From Isoetes taiwanensis (Eukaryota > Streptophyta > Lycopodiopsida > Isoetales > Isoetaceae), in contig JAJEKV010000036.1 in the NCBI GenBank assembly GCA_021234155.1, positions 12,537,426-12,601,425 of the forward strand: DNA of 64,000 nucleotides, read 5' to 3'. How positions within the stretch are numbered: the stretch's first letter is position 1; each line of letters starts with the position of its first letter. A program made the translations under genes and the position numbers. Under the pieces are notes generated by a model. It was not told the DNA's origin. It saw nothing but the letters and a program-made list of their open reading frames with translations, and ran no database searches. This document shows positions 43,997 through 55,678 of the stretch, piece by piece.

Positions 43997-46900
43997 CTAG
44001 GCACTAGTAACTGAAATACTGCTCTCGAATATGGGCAAACGCTGGGCAGATCTGGAGGGCATGATATTCATCCTCAATGGCGCCCTGGTGGCAACATTGG
44101 CAAAGCCTTTGCTCTCGTGCTTCCGAGCCCAACGTCCTGTCTCAATGCCGAGGCGATGTGCACCCGTGCGAATGGAAGCTATAAGTCTGCGCTTCTTCAT
44201 GGGCAAGTACTGGTGTGGGCCTCTCGTGAGCTTAGGATTGACTTGCTGCTGATAGTGTGCCAGCTTAACGTGCGTCAGAGCATCTGCATCCCAGAGCTTG
44301 CGAAGGAAAGTAGCATCTAGGTACAGCTTAAGGGCCTTGTGATCTTTCTTTGTCCTTACATGTACGCATCTGTTTGCCTGTATACCCCAACGTGAGAACC
44401 ACTGAGCTTGCTTGTCCTTTCAGTATGCTTTCAGGCGTTGGGAACCCATCGCCATGGCCAAAGCAAGGTTGGGCAAACGTGTATCACCTATAGCGACCAC
44501 CTTCTGGAAGTAAATGATATGGCGTTCCAATGCAGCCCGTTGAAGGGGTAGAAAACCTGTCTCCTGGAGTAGGATCTGGTATGGAATTGTGGACTTTACC
44601 CCAAGGGCTCGTGCCAAGAAGGCTTTCTGCACCTGCTCGAGGTCATTCCAGGTGTTGAGGGATATCACTGGTCCCCACACTTCTGCCGCATACAAAAGGA
44701 CCGGCTCGACCAAGGCCCGAAACAAGTGTGATTGGTGGTTCCAGGCATATAACTCTGCCTTGTGGCTATTGTTCTGCATGGCATATAGTGCTTTCCAACC
44801 CGCCGTGACCCGCAACCTGATGGCAGCATCGCAATGGGTGGTAGTAGAGAACTCGATCCCCAAGTACTTGTAGGTCGGAGCCACCTCTACATCTTGTCCC
44901 TGGTAAGTGAATGAGGGAAGCCTTGGCTGACGGGATGATGAAACTAGCAGCACCCTAGTTTTGGCCAAGTTAACTCCCATGCCAGTGAATCGGCAAAAAG
45001 TGTCAAGAGCATCCAGGTGACGTTACATGTCCTCTGGAGTATAGGCCAGGAGGTTGACATCGTCAGCATATATGAGTTGCCGGATTGTGTGATGCATGAG
45101 ATGGGCGCCCGCACCTCCATGCTCAGAGAGCCAATCTTCCAGCTGGTCAATGTATAGGCCAAAGAGTGTGGGGGAAAGGGGGCAACCCTGACGCACTCCA
45201 ATACTGTTGATTACCGGCTGTCCTGACGATGTGATACGTCCTGAGCATGCCTCATATAGCCTATCTACTGCATTCTGCAAGTCAAAGAGGGTCCCCAGTT
45301 GCCGCAGTCTGTCCCATAACCTGTTCCGGGGCACTGTGTCAAAAGCTTTTGCGAAATCCACAAAACAATAGTACAGGTTTTGTCGGTGATTCCTGCTATC
45401 CTCAATCACTGTGCGCAGAGTGAAGATATAATCAATGATGGAATGCCTGGGCCGAAAACCTGCATGTGGGAGAGCTCGCATATCTGCCTCCTCTGCCCAT
45501 ATTGTCAGCCGTTGCTCAAGGATGCCATCCAACAATTTTGCAAAGAGAGAGCTGACCATAATTATAGTATGATAGTTGGCCAGGCAGTGAGGGTCCCCTG
45601 CCTTGTATATGGGCACAACTCTACTAGTGGTCCACTGCGGAGAGAAGCCTTCTTGCAATGCTTCATTGAATAATGCCATGAGGACAGGCACCAGAGGAGG
45701 CCCAGCCCATTTTAGAAGTTCCGCCTGCATGCCATCCAAATCTGCTGCCTTCCCATTAGCTAGACGTTGTAGGCCCATGATGACATCCCCCATGTCAATC
45801 TATGGAGGGACTGATGTTCGGCCCCCGAGCGGGTCATAAAGCTGTTGCAAGTACTGTACCCATTGCTCCGAGGTGATGTTCCCTGTGGGTTGTGCAGTCT
45901 TGCTCAAGACCCTTCTCAGAATGTCTTGGGGTGCCGATCCAGGAGACCAAATATCTGTTGCTGATGCTCTGCGAGGTATCTAGCTTTCTTGTTCTTGAGG
46001 AAGGAGCGATATTTACTGATGGCCTGTGGGCAAGAGGTGGGATCAATGACTTGCCGGAGTGTGCGTTTGAGCTCCCGACACTCATCATCGAACCATCTGT
46101 TGCGGGGAAAGGTGGTAGCGCCCAAGGTTTGCCATGAGCGGCCTCTCCCAAAGCCTCTCTCAGCAGCTGTCAGAAGCAGGTGAGTCAGCTGAGCAGATTG
46201 CTGTTGAAGTGTGGGGAGTTGCAGCAGTCCTGCCAGGTCATGCTCAAGCAACTGGGCATAGGTCCCTACACGGTCGTAGTCCAGGCGCAGCTGGGGCACC
46301 TGGGGTGTTGAGGCAGTAGATGCGCGGGGAGCTTGCCAATGGAGATGCATGAATAGGGGCTGGTGGTCCGAGTCCACTTTCTCGTCCCGAGTGTCTGTAA
46401 CCAGGTGCAGATCCTGTTCCTCAACCAGCAGATAATCCACCACACTGGAGCCGCCCCCTTGGTTCTCTCAGTACAAGTGCAGCAGCTGGAAGATGGCCAT
46501 TGTGCCAACCCATTACAAATAACCAGGTCAAAGATACTACCCAGCAACAACAAATGCCTGCCATAGCGCGAAATATGGTTGTCATCTGATATCCTTGACC
46601 AAGCCACCTCTGCGGGGTTCAACTGCAAGACGTCCTCTGCCAGGGGCTCAATTTTCGGGACCTGCTCAGCTCCTGTGCGTGCATTAAAGTCGCCAAGCAA
46701 CATAACCTTGCCCAAACTATTTATGCTGTTGTATGTCATCATATAGATTGACATAGGGCTCCAATCTATCCACATCCGAATGAGCGTTATAAAAGTTGCT
46801 CTCGGCATGTGGAAAGTAGCATGCTGCTATGAAGAGAATGCTGCCACTGTCATGATGCACGCGCACCCACAAGTAGCGATTGTACCTGTCTATTTTGTGC

Positions 46901-47133
46901 GGTGAGACTGAGTGCCCCAAGGTTGCATGATAGTAGCAGGCAACCCTGCCATGCCCTCGCTTGCCTGTGCACTCATTGAACACCGAGAAATGTAGATAGC
47001 CTGGGAGGTTCGGCAGTCTGTGCCCTGCATGTTCCCATATTTCCATGAGGAAAATGAGATCCATATCTGGTGCAATAGAGTTGAGACTCTCCCCTTTCTG
47101 CCAAGGGAAGCCCCGACAGTTCCAAGATACCAT
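43997..47133 (-). pseudogene. LINE ORF2: endonuclease, reverse transcriptase, zinc knuckle
   Basis: Endonuclease: WNCRGFPW at the start (47133), LLGDFNART near 46690 and SDHQPL near 46370. Reverse transcriptase (45793-45023): CFVDFAKAFDTV, GVRQGCPLSPTLF and IYADDVNLLA with its catalytic aspartates. C-terminal part (44980-43997): a KYLGIEF region, RTGAHRLGIETGRW, and a CCHC-type zinc motif readable in another frame near 44100 (CQCC then HALQIC). The enzyme nicks target DNA and copies the LINE RNA there. Breaks separate at least six open segments, including an in-frame stop at 45023 where ATG is followed by TAA. Confidence 0.9.
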
Positions 47134-47339
47134 CCAGAGGCACAGTTCCTATTTGTTAGCATTTGATGTAGACGCTCGATGATCTGTTCCGGTTGCAGGG
47201 GGAGTAGTGTGCGGCGCCTGAGCAGCAGTTGCAGGAGCAGTTGGAGCAGCGGGTGCATGAGGTGCAGTAGGGGTACTGGTGGCAGTAGCAGGAGTGGCAG
47301 TAGTTTGACGCATTGCATCGGTGACCTCAGCAGGCGCCG

Positions 47340-48701
47340 GCCTAAAAATGCGAAGCTTGCCTCGGACCAGGCCTGCAGCACCCTGACTTGAGCCAGCTGC
47401 TGCCGGCGGGACTCTTGTTGCATCGGAGTAAGATCCTGGTCGACATACAGAGTAGTCCCCTTCAATTGCCTACTCTGACGCAGAATTGCCTCACGCACTC
47501 GCATGTCTGCCACCGTGAAGGTGACAACGCGCGGGCGATCTGTGCGTTGATCCCCAAGGCGGCTTGCTCGAATAATGTGCATTGTAGTCTGAAATGCCAT
47601 GCGAGATAGGATCTGATCCTGGATGCGCTTGGTGAGATCCTCTCCTGCCTCCTCCGAGAGTCCACGTACCACCACATTATGACGTCGGGGGCCCTGCTCC
47701 TGCTGCTCACTGAGTCGTGGGGCAACATTAGATGTCCTAGCAGGTGATGCCTGTTGTCTGGAGTGTGTGGGCTATTCACAGCAAGGGCGATGTGGTATGC
47801 GAGATAGAGTAGGTGGTGTCTGTCTGCCTGTTTGGCGACCTGTGGGCTGTGGGGCATGTGTGCTTGTCTGGCCCCGTGTTGCGGCCTCTGCTGCCTGGAG
47901 TCGGGAGCCTAGCTCCTGTTGAAGTCTCTGCTGCTTGGCCAACTCATTCGTGCACTGCCGTAATTGTTCATGGACCTCGGCATGTAGGCCCCTGCCTTGC
48001 TGGGTAAAAGTTGCTCGGAGCTCCTGTATCTCCTGATCTTGTGTCTCAGCCCTACTCTGTAGGGTTCTTAGCTCTGCCTGGCTGGCTTCGAAGGCGGCAC
48101 AGACATTTCATATTATGGTGGCAGACCCCTCAGCTTCTGACTTGAGGCGGGAGATAGTTGCCACTGTATCCTGCTCGACACCCTGCTTGTCCCGTGCCAT
48201 AGTCTCTATGGTGGTGAGGAGGGAATCCACGCGAGCTCGCAAGTCAGCAAGGCCCTGCTTATCCTGTTGCCTATCAAAGTGTGCCAAGCAAAACCTGTCT
48301 TCTAACTGCTGCATGTGGATCCCTATCTCTGTAATCCGTTGCCTTTCCACCGCCAACTGTCTTTTGAGCACGTGGGATGCTGAAGATTGTATCTCTGCTT
48401 CCAGTCCTGCAATCCGGGTTCTGTTGCTCTCAATCTGTTCCTCCATTTGTTTCATGGCCCTCGTCTGCACCTGTGTTGGGCTTGGGCAGCCTTCATCCAT
48501 CTCTCAGGTCAATCTCATAGATTGGGCCTTCGCCAGGGCCTCCCCCCTCATGGAAGAGTTTTCTCCCTTGTCCTTGTTATCCGACCAGGGCCGTTTTCGC
48601 GGCGGTCCCTCCCCCTGGTTCTCCCAGGTGGGCTGGGGCAGGGGCTGGGGAATGTCTCCCTCCAAATGGGGGTTTGGGCAAGGGGCTATAGAAGCGGCCA
48701 T
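47340..48701 (-). pseudogene. LINE ORF1: coiled-coil RNA-binding protein
   Basis: Starts MAASIAPCPNPHLEGD at 48701, with a Pro-rich N-terminus. A frameshift leads to a long coiled coil (48500-48108, many Glu/Gln/Leu heptads). The C-terminal nucleic-acid-binding part follows (VVRGLSEEAGEDL, RPRVVTFTVAD, LYVDQDLTPMQQ), the pattern of plant L1 ORF1. It packages the LINE RNA. There are at least two frame breaks, and the 3' end shifts into a low-complexity frame. Confidence 0.8.
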
Positions 48702-48782
48702 GAGGTTGTATGGTATGGAAGGGGATTAGAGAGCTAAAGGGCTATTAAGAATTGACAAATGTTTAAAAAATATAAACGATGC

Positions 48783-48960
48783 CTGCCCTCAGTGGTTGGC
48801 ACGGGGGGGTTTTGGGGGGTTCAACCCTGTGGGGGGGAGGTTTGATTCCAGCTACTGCCAGAATTCGTTTGGGATGGGCTTGGTTCGAGAAGCTTTTTGG
48901 AATACGTTGGAATGGGATATGACACAAGAACATAAAAAAAAGCAAAACGCTTTGCAATGG
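48783..48960 (+). mobile_element. Possible tRNA-derived SINE head
   Basis: TCAGTGGTTGGCACGG resembles a polymerase III A box and GGTTTGATTCC a B box, about 50 bp apart. A short AT-rich body follows and ends with an A-rich run. The G runs between the boxes are unusual. Identification is weak. Confidence 0.35.
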
Positions 48961-49009
48961 GAAATGAATGGAACTTTTTAGTTTCTATAATCTAAACCTG
49001 ATCACATTT

Positions 49010-49130
49010 TTGTGAGATATTGGTCATACTCTTGAAATACTGGTCATTTTTGCTGAAACATTGGTTTTGTATATTCCGATGGTTTTATTTTTGCAATGGT
49101 CTTTTTTGCTGAAACATTGGTTTTGTATAT
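49010..49130 (+). repeat. Left part of split repeat array
   Basis: Holds the same words as 50447-50660 (GATGGTTTTATTTTTGCAATGG and TTTTGTATATTCC). The element at 49131-50446 appears to have inserted into this array. Confidence 0.65.
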
Positions 49131-50446
49131 TCCCGCCATAGAATAACAGCCAGCATGAAAAGACACAATGCATATGTATATAAGTGTGGTATTTGTAGTA
49201 AAAAAGGAGACTGGGATACGCTACGGACTGAGGGGTCTAACCCCTGCCGTAGGCCAGGATAGCGAGGGCACGACCCTCCAACTGGTTCCCGGATCACCAA
49301 AATGACTGAAGGAGAGCCTAAGGGCTTTAATAAATAATAGCTTACAAGTGCTCTTACATCAAGTGCTTGAGGATGTGCTGCAGATTATGTGAAGACATCT
49401 ATAGAATAATCAAAAACCATGTTTGGGACTCTACAAGAAGTTTTGCCAACTGCAGAATGTCCAACAAAGTGGAACAGGGAATAGCACAATCAATTATGCT
49501 GCGGGCCTTCAAAAACTCGAAGATGAGGACGTTCATCTAATCAGGTTTTTTCATTTGAATTGAATAGCTAGTAACACACAAAACAAGGGAAAGGTGATAC
49601 CACTATCTGCATAATCTGGATGATTAATCTTTTCATTCTTTTATCATCATTAGGTATAAATATAGATTGGCTGTTGTAAGCTATGAAATTGGACGGTTTC
49701 TTTGCACAATGCATCAGTTCTATCAACATAGTATATGCATGCTATGTATGAAATTAGGAAGTTTCTTTAGACACTTTACACTAATATAAATCTGGACTAT
49801 TAGGCAGTGACTACATAAGTTGGGGATTGTGTTAACATAGTGTAGTTAGAATATTTCAAGATGGTTTATAAACACGGACCTTTGGACACGTGATGTTATG
49901 TTGACAGTAATTACTACATATTCATAGCTCCGGATTGGAGCTCTAATCAGTACTAATCAGTTTAGTTTAGGGTTTTTGCAGCCTAACAATAATGGCATGG
50001 GAAAAATCCAAAATCCAGAATGATGGAAAACGGATCTGATAATAATATTGTGCATCAGTGAGCCCATTACTATTAAGGTTTTTTCTCGAAAACCCTTCGG
50101 GGCGGGGTTCTTAATCCTGATAGTAATCGGCGTCACTAATGTAGCCCAGGTCATAGACAGGAAAGAGAATTTGTAATATGAACCGCACAAAAGCGGCTCA
50201 TAAACCCCATACAAATTGTTCAGTTAAAAGCTGATTGATAACGACGCATCACTGCACGGCCATGAAGCCGAAGTAAAGCGGGATGCTGGTAATAATAGAA
50301 AAAAGTCAGCCTTCAGAAAAGGCTACATCATAACCACGTGATGTGCTAGTAGCGCCCTTTTAGGGAGCTCGCCCATGCTACACAAGCCCAGGGGCCTCCG
50401 GGCACGAGGGACATTAATGTATATTCTATTCTATTCTATTCTATTC
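49131..50446 (+). mobile_element. Inserted element with LINE-type tail
   Basis: It ends in (TATTC)n at 50421-50446, the same tail type as the LINE at 43723. It carries the structured hairpin about 330 bp before that tail. No coding motif is seen, so it may be a non-autonomous partner or a 5'-truncated relative. Its left boundary is inferred from the interrupted array. Confidence 0.5.
50056..50139 (+). other. Conserved structured hairpin, copy 3 (TTCG loop)
   Basis: Arms CAGTGAGCCCATTACTAT and its near complement ending at about 50139 (one bulge). Inside: GG, T6, CTCG, A4, CCC-TTCG-GGG, CGGGG and TTCTTAAT, CC. Same plan as copy 2 but different arms. Confidence 0.72.
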
Positions 50447-51190
50447 CGATGGTTTTATTTTTGCAATGGTATCCCTATTTTCCAATGGTCATATTTTTTC
50501 AGTGTCCCCTCCTCCCGGATCACCACGTCCAGAGTATTCTCATTGGTTTTGTATATTCCGATGTTATTTTTGCAATAGTATCCCTATTTTCCAATGGTCA
50601 TATTTTTTCAGTGCCCCCTCCTCCCGGATCACCACATCCAGAATATTCTCATGGGATCCTACGGGATCCTCTCCTCTGGGATCACGACATCCAAAATACA
50701 GGATCCCTTCCTTTGGGATCCCACATCTGCACATAAAGGCTGATTTAATTTCAACAATGCCCTTTTTTTCATGATTTAGCCCAACCCTAATTTTCAATGG
50801 TCTGCATTTTTATTTTAAGGCATATTTCATCGAGATTCTAGAAGATTCCCTCCTCAGGGATCAAGACATGTTTATTGGCAATCCCCTCCTCTGGAATCAC
50901 AATAAGTTAATTGGAGATCCCTGGGTCACACCATTAGTCATTAAGGATCCCATCCTCCGTGATCACAAAATATTTATTGGGGATACTCTCCTCCAAGATC
51001 ACAACATGTCTATTGGGGATGTCGTCCTTCAGGATCACAACACATTTATTGGAGATCCCCGCCTCTGGGTCCCACGTCCACTGATAAAATGGGCATATTC
51101 CGTCAAGATCCTAGGGGATCCCCACCCCCAGGGATCTCAACATGTTTATTGGGGATCCCCTCCTCCGGGATCCCTCATCCGTTCATAAAA
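50447..51190 (+). repeat. Tandem array with GATCACAACATG units
   Basis: The first part is a ~111-bp duplication (50447 and 50559). The second part consists of about 36-bp units such as GATCACAACATGTCTATTGG followed by a CTCC-rich half. Frames through it are not coding. Confidence 0.8.
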
Positions 51191-51938
51191 TGCCATGATT
51201 TAATTTCAATGGCAAGTTTAGGATATGGCTTTATTTTTTTCCATGAGACATGGGACATGTGAACATATCTTCCAAGACATAACTTCATAAAGGTATATTG
51301 TTGATAACACTTGTTAAAATACTTGGAAGCATTGTTGGAATATTTGGGAGCACTTGTTAAAATATTTGGAAGCATAGTATTGGCTTTTTTTACCCAAGGC
51401 ATCTTCCCCCAAAAACTCAAGGAGGCATCACTCCACGTGCATTAATGGGAGGGGGTCATTTTTTACCCTTTTTTGTATGTATACTAGGGGTCATAGGGAT
51501 TGCAGGATGTTGTCCTGATTATAAAATCATACGGAAAAGGGTCAAATTTGCCTAACATAAATACATATACTAGGGGTTTTTTGAGCTACCTTATGCACAT
51601 AGGTGACATGTGCTATATAAAGAAGGTGGATCCCCCTAGAAGTTACTAAATTCCATAAGTTCATAAAAGTAAACTCCATGAGTCCATACATTAAATTTCA
51701 TAAGTTCATAAAACTACATTTAAATCTTCAATGGTCCCAACTTGCCGTAGAAAACTCCATTTTAATTGTCAATGGTCCCAACATTGAAAATAGTACTTGG
51801 ACAGTAATAGTGAAAACCCAAATACCACAATTTGATAGGCATAAGTTTGAAGTTGACATGAAGAGTGTACATTCTATCAAAAATATTCGTGCCAACCAAC
51901 ATTCCTTTGATGAATATAAACATCTATCAAGTGTGATC
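51191..51938. other. Unassigned AT-rich sequence
   Basis: Contains a short local repeat (AAAATATTTGGAAGCA near 51317-51375). No gene. Confidence 0.45.
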
Positions 51939-53179
51939 CTAGTCGTTCAACTTACATAATGCCTCCATCTCGACTTGCTTCCAACTCTTTCTTGATTCCT
52001 TGGCCTTGCTTTTCCCGAGCTCTATCAAAGGCTTGAGCCTTGCCAAGCTAGTGCCACAATTCTCTTCAATGGTCAGCCGAGGGAGACATGATATCTTCGT
52101 GTTAGTGCCACCACCATCATCCATCTTTTGAAACCTCTTGTGGAGTTGTCTCATGAGAGAATCACTTGCAACTAGGAGGTTAGATTTTTTTTCAGCCCTA
52201 CACATCACTCTATTAATGGCTACTTCCAAGGAGAATCTAATCTTCTCCAAATAAATCTTAGTGCTTGTGGACATGGGAGTCCCCTCTCCTAGACTTATAA
52301 CCTCAACCTCTTGTTCAAACTCACAAGTCTCCTGCACAACCACCACCTCCTCGTGTGGCCTTAAGTGGTCTAGTCCACCACCAATTGTGCCATATTGGGA
52401 ACCTAGAACCTGTAAAATATCTTGATCCCTATTGTTGCCAAGCATTTGCATAACCTTCACTTGGTGCTTACACAGACCCAAAGGCAATCACAACATGCCC
52501 AATTTTTGTGTGCCCCAGTCACGAAGTATGGGCTTTGCCCACTTTGCACTTCAGCCTCACCTTCCTTAAAGTTGGTGAATGTGACTTGTTCATCACTAAT
52601 ATTTTGGGCGCGTTGTATGGCACACTCTAAGATTTGTTTTTGGGAGGTGGCTACAAACCCATGTTCCTGAAACATGCCATAAAGAGAACCTCAAAGCTTA
52701 ATGCAATAGGAAAGCAATAGTATTCTGAAAAAATGTTACCGAATGTATGCCATATGTGTCTCCACATTATTTGTGAGAATGAGCATCCGATCAATTCTTC
52801 AGCCTCTAAGTGCACGCTTACATATGCCTAGGCACATCCATGCCTCTATGGCCGCATTGGTCTCCTCGTTATAATATGGGTACATTCTTGTAGCCAAAAT
52901 CCATTGACAAATGAATGTTCTTAGTCCACTCTTTACTCATGTAGGCCGCTAATTTTGGATACTACTATACACATTGTCTCCTCGTGAACCCTCTGTCCTG
53001 TACGTAATATACCCAAGTTTTTTGAATATTTCATTTCTTGCCACCTTGCTTCTTCCATTCTTATGTAGCCACTTAATCCATGCTCTTCTCATGTGCCAAA
53101 TGCAAATTTGGACATGCACATTTGGGAAAACCTGCTTATTCAAAGATGGCCGCCCGATGGATCCACGCTCTATCCTCAA
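51939..53179 (-). pseudogene. MULE (Mutator-like) transposase remnant with SWIM zinc finger
   Basis: On the minus strand the first segment (53179-52949) has VHVQICIWHMRRAWIKWL, the histidine-containing region typical of MULE/FAR1 transposases. The middle, broken by stops, has YYNEETNAAIEAW. The third segment (52675-52457) leads to NWACCDC, and after a one-base frame change the next segment starts PLGLCKHQVKV. Together these give the SWIM zinc finger (CxC then CKH). The C-terminal part to 51939 is helical and Lys-rich. MULE transposases cut and paste DNA with terminal inverted repeats; I see no such ends. The N-terminal catalytic part is missing, so the copy is dead. Confidence 0.75.
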
Positions 53180-53189
53180 CCATTGATTC

Positions 53190-53770
53190 AGTGAGGTGAT
53201 TCCCTGCCTCCAGAATCACCTCCACACTTGTCGTGGATCTAAGAGGACGGGATAACCAAAGTATGATCTATACCAAGGTATACACAACATGGGTATCCTA
53301 GAGGTCGGGATCACCATGGCTGATAAGGAATCCGCATATCAGCAGGTGGGCGTGATCTTGGAGAAGGGTATCACCAACTTCATGGGTCGATGATACTGGA
53401 GGCCCGAAATACTGTGGTCGATGACGATTTTCCATATCAGCCATGGATTGGGATCCCAGAGGTAGGAATTATGCAATCCCATTGACTGGGATTACAGTGG
53501 TGGATAATGGGGGACATGGGATCCTGGAGGACGGGATCACACAATCCAGCTGATAGGGACCTTGAGATGGGGATCACAGTGGCAGATAACAGGGGACATG
53601 GTATCCCCGAGGACGGGATCACGCAATCCTACTGATGGGGATTCTGGAGACGGATAACGGGGTGTCCTAGCGGGACCCTGGAGGAAGGAATCGCAACCAT
53701 GACCATGGTCAAGGATCTGGGAGGACGGGATCTCTGAGGACGGCTTTGATTGGCATCGAACGGTCCAGAT
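53190..53770 (+). repeat. Satellite-like GGGATCAC repeats
   Basis: Units of about 83 bp share GAGGACGGGATCAC, CAATCC and CTGAT. The words resemble, in reverse, those of the array at 50447-51190, so the two may be one family in opposite orientation around the MULE remnant. Confidence 0.65.
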
Positions 53771-54339
53771 CATTCGGAAGATACTTCAAGTCAACTTTAT
53801 GTTCTAAGACCTAGGAGGTTCTTAAATTATCTCGGAAACGTCCACATTTTTCACAGTCAACTGCAAGGTGGTTAAACAAGATTGCCTTCATCACGTGGCT
53901 AACTTGGTTAAAAGATGTACAATCCTAATGTATTATAGAAATTCCTACTTGACATGATCTAAAAAGGGCTCCTCCCTTTTCCTAAGTCGAGGATGTTAAT
54001 TCTCCATTTCGTAAAAGTAGGTTAAACAACATTTTGTTGCACGCGCCAATCAAACAACGCCATGTGGCAATGTTACATTCTCTAAAACTCACCTAAAGCT
54101 TCGGCGCTGCAAGCATTCCAGTAGATTCTAATTTATGAAGCATTTTGGTGGATCTACCAAACAATCTGGCAATGTACCTTTCATTCCGAAAATTTTTAAC
54201 TGCCACAGAATGTTGTTTAACCTGCTTCCACATCACGATACTGCACCTCTACCTTGCATTCCAGCAGGGTAAACCTTAGTTCGAAAAATTTCGAAGAACC
54301 TACTGTGTAAATCTGAAAATTCACGCTACAATTTAGAAA
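53771..54339. other. Unassigned sequence
   Basis: No gene or repeat structure recognised. Confidence 0.45.
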
Positions 54340-54369
54340 CTAGTAAACGTGTGTCTGGCATTGCCGCAC
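54340..54369 (-). mobile_element. Degenerate Helitron-type 3' terminus
   Basis: On the minus strand a small imperfect hairpin (TGCGGCAATGCCAGACACA) is followed by CGTTTA and CTAG, then T. It resembles the better terminus at 55650. Confidence 0.4.
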
Positions 54370-54379
54370 ATAAGTTTGG

Positions 54380-55649
54380 ATTGGCCGACGTTGTTGTTCA
54401 TAAGTTTTGGTTCTGTGTTTATGTGAGGGCACACACATGTTTAATTTTAAAACCCAAATAGTGTTTCCTTCCTTTTTAAAATTGGTTTTATCATAGGTTT
54501 ACCAATTTTAGAAATTGCAGATAAACATATATATTTGGTCAGCTAAACAAATCCATATAAAAGAAAAGTATTTCCATTAGAGCAAATCCAAAATGGGTTA
54601 TGTCTATAGTGTTCATCCATATGTGTGCCCAACATTGCCCCTCAAAAACAGAGGCATATATATGAGTTTCGAATTAAGACTCAACCTGTAAATTGATGCC
54701 TTATGACTCTTGAATAAAATGGGCATTATGGCAATAAAAAGCATATTGGGTCTTCATCGCCCTCTATAATTCTCAAAGCAAGACACATATGAACACCTGG
54801 ATTCTTTAAATCACAAGAGTCTTCTTGATAAGCTAACCATAGAATGAAAGAAAAAACAAATGCGTGGGTCTTACAGAGGATATTGATTTGTGGTGGATTC
54901 TACAATATTAAGGAGTTTGATTCATTAAAACCTCTCCTTTTAAGTGCAGCTTTGTGCTCAGCAATGCCGGGCATTAATAGTATTTGAGTACTAAGGATGG
55001 TGCAATTCACTATGCTTTAATTTACTTGCAAGTCATGCTTTGAGAAGGTGCAAATTGTATGAAGGATGGCCTCTAAACAAGATGGAAAACAAATACCAAA
55101 ATGTTGCCCTTGAGGCACTCAAATAGTTCAGACATAATACTATAGATGCAATTTATGCCTTGCTAAGGTTTAGTATCAAGGGTTTGTACAAACTTCATTG
55201 CCGCTTGATGAATTTGCCTTTTGCCCATTATATTGCATGAGGCATTTCTAACCTTATCATAACTCCTTAACAATATAAACAGCTTATACCAACATGAATA
55301 GGACATAAAGATATCTAATACATAATAAGCTTGCTGAATTGAAACAAACATGACACCACCTACAAAAATAACCCATTCACCATTCACATTAATAAAAGAG
55401 GAAGTAATTTTTCTTTTTGAAGGAAGGAAGGAAGGAAGCACTGTTTGAAGAACGAAAAGAGAAAGCACTGTTTGAAGTTGCTTGTGCAATGAAGGTGTTA
55501 TTTTGATTCAGTCTTGTTAACTGCACATCAGATCAACTGATACGGGCTGAAGACTGCAAAAGTCCTTTTAATAAGATTCAATGTTGCACCAAACTTAGTC
55601 CCAACATAAATGCTTTGACTTAAAACTATAAGAACATTGTAATCATATA
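54380..55649. other. Unassigned AT-rich sequence, possible Helitron body
   Basis: No coding motif. A GAAGG microsatellite run lies near 55422-55438, and a CCTTC counterpart lies downstream near 55815-55838. It may be the body of the element ending at 54340. Confidence 0.35.
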
Positions 55650-55678
55650 CTAGTAACAGGTGCCCGGTGTTGCCGGGC
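55650..55678 (-). mobile_element. Helitron 3' terminus
   Basis: On the minus strand the hairpin GCCCGG-CAACA-CCGGGC is followed after eight bases by CTAG and then T. This is the canonical Helitron end: a hairpin, then CTRR inserted before T. The body would extend to higher coordinates; its 5' TC end was not located, and no helicase is visible. Confidence 0.6.

Larger units (their letters stand above)
43723..48730 (-). mobile_element. LINE (non-LTR retrotransposon), inactive
   Basis: Reading on the minus strand: a first protein with a coiled coil and an RNA-binding C-terminal part, an apurinic-type endonuclease, a reverse transcriptase, a zinc-knuckle tail, a 3' region with a structured hairpin, and a simple repeat tail (TTCTA)n at 43723-43748. 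It is an L1-like plan, with endonuclease upstream of reverse transcriptase. Many frameshifts and stops make it inactive. The 5' boundary is approximate, and I found no target-site duplication. Confidence 0.88.

Noticed and set aside
46890-47340. Leucine-rich protein in the LINE between ORF1 and ORF2
   Set aside because: This is ORF1 read past a frameshift into a low-complexity stretch and then across ORF2 in the wrong frame.
48783-48870. Functional tRNA gene
   Set aside because: A- and B-box-like words are present, but no cloverleaf can be formed because of the G runs between them.
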